Shown: positions 36,101 through 48,100 of the stretch, piece by piece
Position numbering within the stretch: position 1 is the first letter of the stretch
How the letters are laid out: every line of letters begins with the position of its first letter
Assembly: GCF_901709675.1 (NCBI RefSeq)
Contig: NC_051089.1
Span: 14,869,976 to 14,933,975, forward strand
Length of the DNA stretch: 64,000 bases
Source of the DNA: Syngnathus acus
Taxonomy: Eukaryota > Chordata > Actinopteri > Syngnathiformes > Syngnathidae
Reading direction: 5' to 3'
Made by a program: the position numbers and the translations under genes
The notes under the pieces: model-generated
The model's input: only the letters and a program-made list of their open reading frames with translations
Database searches by the model: none
Told to the model about the DNA's origin: nothing

Positions 36101-39100
36101 TCTTTTTATTCTTATTGCTACGTATTTAGTTTCTACATTTAAGGCTAATTGTGAGGATTGAGGAACTTTGTCAGTTCTTAAGGTGTGTGTCTTCACTTTA
36201 TGACAAATTATGGCCTTGCCGTTCTAATTTTCTTGCAATACGAGATGTGACCCTGAACATTTGTTCAGAAAGTCCTTTATGATAGATTGTGATAGCTTCA
36301 CTTCTGTCACTTGGAAGTTATTGCTGATGAGCTCACTGTGTTTGGTGCAGTAAAACAGGCCTCACAATTACAGCCACCAAATTAATGATTAATAAAGATC
36401 TACACCTCTCTCGAACCATTTTAATAAAAACACAACTCTAAATTTCCCACATAGTGAGGATTTATAGCAGGCTTTTTGAAATGTACTGTCAGTGATGGGC
36501 ATTCCATCCCTGGGACGGGACGGAACAGTCCGTCTCAGACAGATGCCGATTTTGTGGCCGGATGAGAAGTTTTTAAAAAACTGCTTGTTCTCTGCTCGCT
36601 GCTCTGATCACCAGCTGGCTATGTTGCGTGTGTGTTGTCTTGTCAGTCAGTCCTTATACCTCTTGTGTGTGTTTGTACCGCTGCCTTTTGTTTAAGTGCA
36701 TTGCGTTAGCGCTTCTTAATAGCCATCAATAATCATTTAGTCGTGTGTACTAGGACTTTTACAACAGCTGTCATTATTTCATTCATCCACTCAATTCAGG
36801 TAGTCGGGTTTATTTCATGAGGTATAGTGTCATGTTAGTGTCATGTAGCCCTGTTCGTGTGTGTATGTGTCCCTCATCTTGTTGTGCCCAAACCACTTTT
36901 GGAGCACCACCTTTTTCCCATTGCCAAACTCGACACCTTCACATATATGTTAGACCCGCACACACTTTCCATAATTACAGACGAGCCCTCAATTGTTACG
37001 ACCCGATCCCCATGGTGGCATGAGAAGGAGGGTCTAACAAAGATGTGTAGGTGTGGCCACTCTCCCTTGCACTGATTGGTGAGTTGAGGGCCACCAATCA
37101 GGGAGGAGCAGCTGGAGACCTCCCACACAGACCTGATCAACACACAACATAACTAAACGGACACAAAAGATCGTGGATCTAACAAAAAGTGAATGTGAGG
37201 CTTTTGCAAAGCTTTTTGGCAGTCGCCGTATGCTTTAAATATACGCACAACACCATTTTAATCAAATTGGGTTTCACATCTGTTGGACTATGACTTTTCA
37301 AGGACAAGGACGGGGATGAGGGACGATTATTTTATGAATAAGGACGGGAGAACGAGGACGGAAGGGTGTTCAGGTTGCGGACGGAAGAAGGAAATAATTT
37401 TTTGTCCGAGCTGCATTTGATTTGATAAATAAACCAAAAGAACTAAATGGATACTTCCCTGCAAAACATACTAAAACAATGATGCCCCTCTCTCTTACTG
37501 TCACAAAACAACTCAAATCTACTTACACTGTATACTCAAGATTGTGATCCATTGTTTTCGGTCTATTGGGCACCACTAAAATTGCCAGCAGCATGCAGAC
37601 ATTAACAAGGAGCTAAGCTGGTGCGGAGACCAAGAGATGAGGAAGAGGGCAGTGATGAAGATGGAGAGCTGTTATTACGTGCGGAAAGACACTAGACGAC
37701 TTGGCCCACACAACCCCTCGAGCTAAAGGTTTCTTGGCGGGCCTGTGATTAGAGTTAGCTACTTGACAGAGCTTCAGACAATGAGGAGGAAACAAGAAAG
37801 GCGCTCATGCTCGCTCTTCCAATAACCCTTGTCTGTTTGAAGACATAAAAACAGGCATTAACCTACCTGGCTATAATCCGATACTATTTTATCCGGAATG
37901 GACTCGACATTTACAGTTGACCAAGTCTCGGTTGCACACCAGCATACAATACAGAAGGGTTTAGAGAAATTTGTAATAAATGAAGTAAAAGTAGTGAAAA
38001 AAAAAAAGCATCAAAATACAAATGACGAACAAACTGTTTTTTGGTATTGCAATGATGAAAAGAAAAAAAAAAATCACAGGAGAAGGGAATGCTGTATTAA
38101 TGTAAGCTGTAGTGATTCTGCTTAAGTGGATTCTTGCTAGAGTTTTTTAGTGAAGTGAAGGTGACCGAGTGTGATTTGTAATTGGATTAGGAAATTGTAG
38201 GGGTGCTTTGACTGGAAGAAGGAAGAGGAGCATGCCGGATGGCGTCTGCTTGTTGTTGATGGACCATCCTTGTTCTCATTTGATGATGATAATGATGAGG
38301 ATAATGATAGAACTTTATTTATCCCATAGCAGGGAAATTCACTTGTCATCCATTTTTGTTTAGTTTGTTGCAAGCAACCACCAACTGTTGGACAAATATT
38401 AAATCGTACGTTGTTCTAAGAGTTGTCGCTGCATTGTAGCTCTCGCACAGGGAAAAGATGCTTTACCCAACGGGTTATTGATCTAGTTTGATAATTAGAA
38501 AATGAGAAGTGGGACTAATGACACAATTCAAAACAAAACATATCAGATTAAAGCAATGTAAAATAAATGCATAATTGGTTTTGTCTCACGACATAAAGGC
38601 CAATTTGTAGAAGATACCTTTGGTGGTTTCATCACAAGAGTAGCTCCCTGAGCTGAATGAATATCAATTATGGCATGACCTCATTCAGTCTTTTATGACA
38701 CACAGCCACCTTGGCACCTCTTTAGGCCCACTGACTGACTTTCTAATTATGGTCCATTTACCTCTTCTCTGGGGTGGTTTCATTTTCTTTGCTCGCTGGC
38801 GCTTCCTGTAGGTCAGGGAGGTTCGCGAAGTCATCTTGTTCGGCCAGTCCAATTGCTAGAGACAGAACAACCATCTTCCCCTCACTGGACACAGACGTCA
38901 CATAAACCAACATATAAATACACCCAAATATCATTTCAGAGTACAGAAAGAGAGTGTACATATCAAATTTTATTCAAAATAGCAGTATGTTTACAATATG
39001 ATTAAAGCTAAAACTTGTCCCCATACAGCCATGTCTTTTATTGCCTATGCAGGTGTCTGCATTTTTTTTGTACAAATTCAAAATAATGCACAGATTTTTC

Positions 39101-42100
39101 TCATACCAATATTGCTACCTTTGTTTTGTAGTAACTCAGGTGGCTGCATCATTGGATTGTTAAATGTCAATGTAATTTCACGATCATGAAGTGCTTGGGA
39201 GATTCTTCTATCAGGTCACTATTTCGTTAAAACCTCAGAAAGAAGTCTTCAGGTGCATAGAAAAAACTTCAAAAGTACTGATAATGCTAAAGTTTCAAGT
39301 AGAAACGGACGGATTGATGTTTTGCTGCGCAAGTCAATGCGATTTGTTTGGATCGAAAGTGCGATGCATGAACACGCAAGTCCTATTTATGTAAAACACA
39401 TTGCACATCATTCTTCTTATTTCTCTTGCCAATGCCTTTTTTTTTTCTTACACAGAGTGGACACATTCTTACCTCAATTTTTTCAGACATGCAATGATTG
39501 AGACACCTTTAACCAGAAATATTATTTCCACACCATACAGAACATTCATGTACAAAAGAAGTTGTGTTCTGAACATTGGTTGGTTGTTACCTGAAAAACT
39601 TCAGATTTCCACAAACCAAATTTGAAGGAAGGCACATGAAAGATTTTCATTTTGAGGAAGAATTTAACCTTGGTTTGGATCAAAATGAAAGCGCAGATAA
39701 TTTATTTTCTCTTACTACTGTAACAATCTGTTTGAATCGGGACAAAGCAAGGAAGCAGCATGTATGCTGCCACCTTAAAATAAACAATATCACCCTACGA
39801 CAGCATGAAGCAAATAGAAATGATTTGAATGTGTGGTCATAAATGAAAAAATAGAGAGAGAGAAAAATGCAAAAATGTAATTCTTTTCATTCATGATTTT
39901 TACTATTTTACAGGAAAAAGTAGAATACTGTAGCACATTATTTATTGATTAAACCATTATTATCATTTTAGTGGTTGAATGTTATGCTTGATTAATTTCG
40001 GCTTCTTCAGAGAAGCAGTGAGCCAGCTCACATTTGGGTATGGTTAAATGTATTCAGTTGGAAATTCAAATTCAATGTATGTCTAAAGAAAGGTTGTCAA
40101 GCTAATTTGAAAATTCAAAGCATACCAAAGGTTGTGGGTTGAACATAATAAGTGTCTGTGGAAAGCACGAAAACAAAAGGTTTTTGAACATTTTCTTTGC
40201 TTCGTGACTTATTCTAGGGCACATCTATAGACATTGCTGTCTGCAAGTCTCATAGGAACAGAATTTGGTCTTCCCTTAGCTATTCCAAATTATGAAAGAG
40301 ATATTATTATATTCTTGCATCGGTTGTGCTAGTTTTTGCATAATTTTCCATTTCCCCAGCCCATTTACCCGATTGTAATTCTTTTCTTAACAGGAGGTGT
40401 TTTGTTGGCGAAATATTGACAGGAAGAAAAGAGTGTCCCACAAAGGCGTTGTTAACAGTACCAGCACATGGCTAAGGAAAATGGATCTGTACAGATGACG
40501 CGAAACGACACGCGCACTCTGACCTGAGGGCGCGGAAATCATTACCACGACATCAGTTCTATTGATTAGAAAAGAGAGGCTGACTGTTGCATGGCAGACC
40601 TGGAGTCACTTGGTTATACTGCCGCATTTGGTTATTCATACCCTCCTGATCACAATGGTACTCCGCGAACCCAGTGTGTGTTTCTTCCTCGGGCTCTAAA
40701 ACTGAGGTGTTTGGCCAAATGGGGGTTTCAGGGACGAAGGGACGTGCCACCTACCGACGCACTATATGTGGCCAGCATTATTTGAACGATGATTCACATA
40801 GGCAGGGAGGTCACAGGCCTCAAGACACTGTGAATAGAAGATGGAGAGGAGCATAGAGCATGTGCATGTGTGTGTCTATTCGTGGTTTGTGGAGGAAGGG
40901 GCATTTATGTGAAGCTGCTTTATGGAGCATATCCTCTGTAATCTATCAGTGTGGCGGAATGGAGGGTCTTTGTGCTCAGTATGTTGAACTGCCAGTAGCC
41001 TGGAAAACTTGAACAATATCAATGCTATTTCCTGACTCAAGACGTCAGGAGTTCAGGCTACTGTCACGGTAGCACTTACAAGAACGACTTGACGTCCAGC
41101 CCTCTGTTGCGGATCTGTTCCATCATGTGGTCCCAGCTGCCTGGATTCGACCTGGAGCGTCCGGCCCCTCCTCCTCTGTATCGGGAGGGTCCAGCCGTAC
41201 TCCCCCGGACCCCTCGTGGGCCCCCACGGTGGCCCCCAGCACCTGGACCTGTGTGCAGTTGGCCCAGGCTCTGTGAGGTGACTGGGGGGTCGTTAGGCCC
41301 CGGAGGGGGCTGGTGGGTGAGGGGCTGTTGGAGGCTCTGTTGTCGGACAAGAGGCCGGGGGCGAGCCACAGCTGAGGACGGGATGTGCTCCAGTGTGGAG
41401 GTAGTTGAGAGGGAGGCGTCTCCAAAACTGAGCAAAAACACAAGCGACATCTGATCAATAAAACAAGGACAATAGAATTTGTGATGGTAGTCTGAGGGAG
41501 AAAAAAACAGATTTAAAAATAAAAAAAACAATGGAAAGAGGTGAGAAAGAGAACAGATGTGACTAATAGTAGGAGTAAATCAAAGCTCAGCTGTGGAATT
41601 ATTTGGTGGCATGGTGACACTAGAATTGTTTTTTGCAGTGGTTACCTGATTTAGCTACAGTGGACCAGGGCTGGAATGTCCCAAAAAACACAGGTGAGCA
41701 GCAACCTATCTTAGCAGCAGCCGACACCCACGACGGATCACCAGAAAATGGCACATAATGACTAACAAATTGACACTTTAGAGCGTTAATGTCATGATCT
41801 TATTTCTCTGCCCGTGTTTCCATTGATTTTGATCCTGACAAAGGCAATCAGCCAGGCTCATTAGCACAGTACAAGGAAGATGGCAGATTATTGCATTATT
41901 TCGCATGGTTGTTCATCGCTCAGACTTTTTGAACTTTATTAATGTTTTTTCCCCCCCGTCGCTTGTGGTGTTCAGCTGTATTCATTGGATGTCCTCCTTC
42001 CTTTGTGACTTTGTCCATCTCTGTGAGTTTAGTTTGTTTCTGTGTCTCTAATTTATTAACGTCAACTTTTTTGTGCTCATAGTCTTCTTTTCTTTCATTT

Positions 42101-45100
42101 TTAACCAAATTTGGATATTCTTGGAATGTGGGAAGAAGCCAGGCTACCTCGTGAGTCCACACAAGCACGACGAGGACATGCAAATTCCATACAGGTGAGA
42201 ATTGTGAGGTAGATGTGCTATTCCATAATACTGACAACAAATGATTGATGTTTTTTTTTTTTTTCTTTTCCTTTGTTGGCCATTTTTAATTCGATCCGGG
42301 ACTTTTATTGGATCAAATTGGACTGTGCCGGTTGTCCCTAACTAAATGTATATTGTATATATGCATAACCTTAAGAGTGTTACTGAAATAAACATAAACT
42401 TAAATGAAGTGCTCAATGCACACCTGCACCACTAAAGTTTTTAATCTGTCTCTAATGAGACCTGAATTACTTTGCAATTACGTCTTTCCCTGAAGCTCTG
42501 TCCACATTATCACTCCTTTCCTTCTTAAATCTCAGTTAATTCACCTTTTCGACACTTTTGACCTCTCCCTAGTCTCACTCCATTTCTACTCCATCTCAAG
42601 TCACTATTCTTTAAATCAGACCAATTACCAGTTGATTACTCTTAATTATAAACGTGCTTCTGCCTCTATCGTCTCCTCTATCATTGTTGTCTGTTCACTT
42701 GTAAAGAGGTGTAAACAGCCCTGTCTCGAGCTAATGTGCAGGATTTACTGCTTTGCAGAATTAACTCTGCTTGAACTCTATTGGAAAGCCAGGAGACGAA
42801 CAGCAAGAGGAGAAAGGGATTGCTGGCTCAACTCATAGTCGACAATCTGCCTGCATTCATGCAATCATTCTTGTTCAATAGACCCTTTTAGAGTTTGTAA
42901 ACAATGTAGTGTCATTTTGAGGGCGTGGCTTAGCTGGAGGAAAATATCCATCTGTTCATTTGAATATGCAGGTTAGCATATTTCAACAGAGTGTTTACGT
43001 AGGAATGGATGGGAATTTTAGTGAAGATGTGAGTAAACTGACTCTACACGTTTGTGTCGTGTGGCCGGCTGCAAGTGCTGCCAAGTCAACGACGTGGCGA
43101 TTGGTCGTAGGCTTCGGCCATTAGCGCCTATATGGCTTGTCCAGGCAGAATTGGCTCAGCAGAACAATTTCAGCTTCTTACCAGCCAGACACGGGGCTCT
43201 GTGTTGCAGTCCGAAAGCTCCGTGCCCGCCACCAAAAGTCACCAACCACCATTGGTATTTACTTTGTCTTCCAGAAGTGCTTCACAAAAAGCACCAACAA
43301 AGTCAATTCTTTCTACTCTGTCCCATTATTTGCATTCCGAGTTCACTTTTGTTCTTGCTTGAAAGTCAATTAGGGTGACTTTAAACCTTGAATGATTTTG
43401 TAATTAAGAGAAACTGAAGTGTGTGAAAACCAGACAGAGTGAAAAAATACAACAATACAGAGGCAAATAAAGGAGACGTGAAAGGCATTAAATAGAAATA
43501 TGTCCACATAGAAATACTATAACATTACAAATAACGAAAATGGATTTGTTTAATAATCAAATTTAGTTTTGGGGTAATAGGCTGTTTGCATATGAACATT
43601 AGCGAAAGAGATCAGAGTGAGCACAGATCGATACAGCTAAAATGGAATGAAATATGTTCGATTAGGGTCACTTACTCTCTTGGCTGACATCCTGAGGACT
43701 TTGCTACTTGACCTGGGAAATTCAAGCCAGTGAGCAAGCTTCTTTTGATTACTTTGCCAATACCTTGCATATTGAAGAGGATTAGATTTATGTACATACT
43801 GTATCAGTTTTACATATGGATGTGGGTTCACTGTACCTTATATTGTGGAGACATTCAGGGCTCCTGTATAAAGCTAGTGTTGACTTTTGATGATGTTTGA
43901 ATACGTGATATAAATAAGTGATTCTGAGGTGCAGCACAAATGAGCGTTCAACATGTTGTCATTATTGCTCACATTGCTGGCCGTAGAATATTAACTGTTG
44001 TAATAATGGTGACCACACGCTGGGATTCATAAGGTACATTATGCATATGTGATGAAGTAAAATGTCCAAGCCTGGGCAGTTTCTGCTCCCATGTGAGTAA
44101 ATGCAAATACAAAAGTGTCAGCACGAAAGAGCACAGGGTTATGAGTCTAAGTAAGACTGCTTGAATGATCCTTTTAATAACTATCCATCCAAAATATAAC
44201 CTAATCATACTGAATGGCATTGTGATCATCTGCACATTTCACCAATAAAATCTTGTTTGCTGAATGTACCGGTTGTCAAATGCCGAAGAAAGTCGAGATG
44301 ATTGCAAGTAGATTGGCTTTTAGATAACCAAAATTGCACCTCTCAAAAAACAGTTCTTGCTTTCACCTGATAAATAGAGGAATTAAGTTACATCTGGCTA
44401 GATTCACCATATTGAAGAAATGAGTGATGAAATGAGAAATGACCCAATACAATATCTCCCCTGCTGCTTTATGCAGCGGCCGACATGGAATTAAAAACGA
44501 TGAGCAGATGAGCTATTTTTGAAGATTTCCTCTGAGCCAGTGTTTTCGTTGATAGCCATGAAATTGTCACAGCCTGAACTAAATTAGAGCCCGCAGAGTA
44601 ACAGTTTGACTTGGCTTGACATCATCTGGTGGAGATAAAGTGCGTTTAACTTTCTACACTCTCACAGGCTTTAACCCACAGTTAATGGAGCATCACTCCC
44701 ACGCAATCCAAGACAGCTGGCTACCTCCAAACACTTTTCTCCTTTATGCAAATTTAATTCACAAACTCATTAGTTGGAGGTATCCATTGTTCCCACTCGG
44801 GATTGGGTACTTGAACAGGTTTTGGTGAATTTAGTAAACAATAAGAAAAAAATGGACAATTATCGTAATCTTTTTGCTTTTACAGTATGTCGACATTTGT
44901 GTAAGATACAAAGTACAATTTTCAAAATAAAAGATAGAATAATATTTCATGACAAACACAGGACGGCTGCAGCAAAGACTAACACTGCGCTAAACGCTTT
45001 GACATTTCGATGCACAAACCAAAAATGTAAGTAAATGAAGTAACATCAACCAAGTTCTTTTCACCGAGAAATATCATGTGAACATGCTAGTGTAGTTTGG

Positions 45101-48100
45101 GAAATGAGCTGAAAACACACACATTGAACCAATAAATAAAACCAAGAAGCGCTAACTAACTGAAACTACATTTTACATTTGTAATTCTAACTAAAATGAA
45201 CTAAAATTACAATGAAATTGTCCTTTGTTTTAATCGTCGTCAAATAATTTCATACCTAAGCTTTAAACAATGATTTTGAATGTATTTATTTTGGTATTAC
45301 TGTACGGCTAAAGTTCGAACAGGTGTTGGTAACACAACACATTGAGTGACTTTTTGTTCTCGCGCTCTACAAATACTCTTTATATAAAGGAATCAAGCTA
45401 ATAGTAAATCAAATAAAAATTAAATTAAACATTTTTGAAAAAAACAAAACCAATAAAAACTAACAAACTCGCTTTGCAAAGTGAAGTAAACTGAATATAA
45501 ATTCCAAAATAAACTAAAAACTAACTTGAAATGAAAATTGCAACGTTTTTATAACCTTGCACTGAACCCACCGCAGACGCTTAACCAACATCGGGTATGA
45601 ACCAAGGTTAGATCAATAGAATTTCATTTTGGGGAAAAACTCATAAGAACCACAAGCTGAATCAATGGGTCATGTGCCCCTCAGCTTCCACTGCCCCCGA
45701 ATTTCATTTTGCATGCCCCGCCACCATCACCATGCGGGACTTACTTGCTAAAACGCAGGCCTCCTGCGTGCATGTGGCTCTGGACCGTCTGCCAACGTCC
45801 AGCCCTGCTGCCCCCAGTCAGCATGCTTCGAATGCTGTCACTGCGACTGGGCCCTGCCTCAGCCCCAGAGCAAGCACCGACCCCGCTGTCACTGGCCCCC
45901 GGCGAGGGTCCAGCTCCGCCCTGCCTACTTTTATCCACAGCCCCACTGAGACGGACAAACACGAGGGAAGGATCAAAAGAGGACACCAACAAAGACAAAA
46001 GACGGACGAACGGCATAAGGACAAAGTTGGAGAGCTGTCAGTGTTAGCGTTGAGGTTATCCAAGGCAAAATGCAGCCAAGTGTTCATCAGCCAGTAAAAG
46101 TCTACTGACTAGCCACAGTGACTTGGGAAAACACATTATTTTCTTCTATGGGCACTTCAAAGTAGTAACAATTACGCTAGCAAAGAGATATCGGTAATGG
46201 CTGTATGTTCTTATTGTTGACAATTTATCAAGACAACGAGCACTTCGGATGAACTAAAACACCTGTGGCGAACTTCATTTGTATCACTTGGAATCAGGCA
46301 CAATGGGGGTCGCATCATCAAAGTTTTAAGAGGACAACAAATATTAAGAGTCGTTTGCAGTCGACTCCATGAGTCTTGATTTGGTCATATTGGAAGAGTT
46401 GATACATAATATTCTGGGATAAAATACCCCATGAAGAGAAGAGCCCCCCCCACTAAAGTTATGCAAACCACAAATTGGAGTAGACAGGACATCAGAACAG
46501 AGACCTCCCACAGAGTGAAGACATAACCAGGGCATCCTTTGTGACAACATTTACACAACAAGTACAGATTAAGGGTTAAATAAACAGACTGCAGGTATCC
46601 TCTGTTGTGTAACTCTAAGTGTCGTAAAATGCCAGCAGATTTATCCCAAATGCATCCTACGTCAACATCGTAAAATCCCGGCTAATATTAAAATAAGAGT
46701 ATCAATAAACCATGCTCTCATGAGAATATCACAGGAATTGCACTCTAAAAAACAAAAACACAACGAAATATGTCTGCCATGTTTTTATGTTGCTGAAGGA
46801 CTTTACAATTTTTTGCAGTTATTTTCTCCACAACTGCTTTAACAAATGTATTCAACTGCTGCATCTTCAGTGCTTTAACACTTTTAATGTTTTACCATTT
46901 CCAACGGGAAGGACAAATTCAGATCATTGGACTTCTTTGGTAGCAGTTCTGTCATAATCCTTACATTGTTTGTCTAATATTATATACTACTAGTCAAGCC
47001 ATGTGTTCATCAAAGCTACGACAGACTGCAGATTTATGCGTTTATTTATTTATTTTTATTTATTTATTATTAATTTGTTAAGTATTGGTTTATAGTATAT
47101 GGTGCATTTAACTGGTTACTTTGAGAGTCATGCTATGAGTAAAACTATTTCTGTTTTACATTAAGCAGTGGCTTAACAATGCTGTATGTGTATGCAAGTT
47201 GTAATGTTACTTAATACAGTTAATAACAGTGTTACAATGGAATATTAATTCAATTTTCATAAATTGATATTGGAGTTTCCTGTTTGTCCAATCTGATTGT
47301 GTTCTGCTTTGGAGGTTACACTCCATACTGTAGATGGAAATGGCTCAATGGAGTTTTACGTTTCCTTAAGCCATTAACAATTCTCGGTGTTGACAGTGTG
47401 AGTTCTGACGAGTAATGAGCAAAGACAGAGGGACACGAAGAAGATGTGAGAAGGGCAAGATTGGACATGATGCTACATAATCACAAAACAACACCTCTCA
47501 CGAAGGGAGCACGGAGACCACCCCATGCAAAATAAAACTTTGAAAAGAAGTACAGTGACCAGTCAACCCAACACAGATGCTCACTGACGTATACGTACAT
47601 ATAATAAATATACATGAAGCCAGTTATAAACAGTCGGCAGAGTTGCTAAAAACCTCATGGTAATGCTTCATGGGTTGAAAGTTGTAATGAGCCATGCGGC
47701 GCTAAAGACAATCAAATTTACCGTCTTGTATGCAAAAGTTCATTCTCGACTTGCCCATACTTAAACAATGCAATTTTAACATCATTTATAGGATGGATAA
47801 CCCTTGTTTCCTTTGACCATTATCTGAAAGAAAGCGTAATCTACAGGCAAAATTTGCATAGCAATTGTAATTTCTACCAACAGGAGGGTAATCCTTCCTT
47901 CAAAGCAATATTGAGGGAAGGCAGGGTACATTTTTATCAGAAGCTGCATGGCTGGCAGTGCATACAAAACACCACCACACTGTGGACATGCCTGAATGGA
48001 AAACATGAGGATTACCATGGATGATGGGAGACTTGGGGTAAAATACAGTATGTACACCAGCCAGCATGAATACAAGTTGAGATGTCCTATTTCCTTCAGG

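Larger units (their letters stand above)
27559..38761. other. Large syt7 intron (11 kb)
   Basis: No coding exon recognised. It holds an (ATT)n run near 28168-28190, a CA-rich tract near 30866-30960, a 90-bp tandem duplication at 33764-33940, MITE copy 2 at 34882-35277, and a retroelement-tail-like motif at 38285-38375. Open frames such as 31827-32291 show no family resemblance. Confidence 0.5.

Noticed and set aside
36484-37580. Possible 1.1-kb DNA transposon starting CAGTGATGGGCATTCC
   Set aside because: The proposed opposite end (ATTGGGCACCACTA) matches in only about 9 of 16 places and there is no target-site duplication.
40591-40856. Frame with [10 protein letters not shown]-like text, considered as a THAP-like fragment
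   Set aside because: The zinc-ligand spacing and other THAP signature residues are absent; the resemblance is a few residues only.
41089-41454. 121-codon Pro/Arg-rich frame on the plus strand
   Set aside because: It is the antisense shadow of syt7 cassette exon C.
43052-43378. 108-codon frame with a Cys-rich start, considered as a possible transposase or domesticated gene
   Set aside because: Three plus-strand frames are open over the same stretch, none has recognisable motifs, and it sits inside a syt7 intron.
45672-46097. 141-codon frame on the plus strand
   Set aside because: It overlaps syt7 cassette exon B in antisense and has no family resemblance; its length follows from the high GC content.
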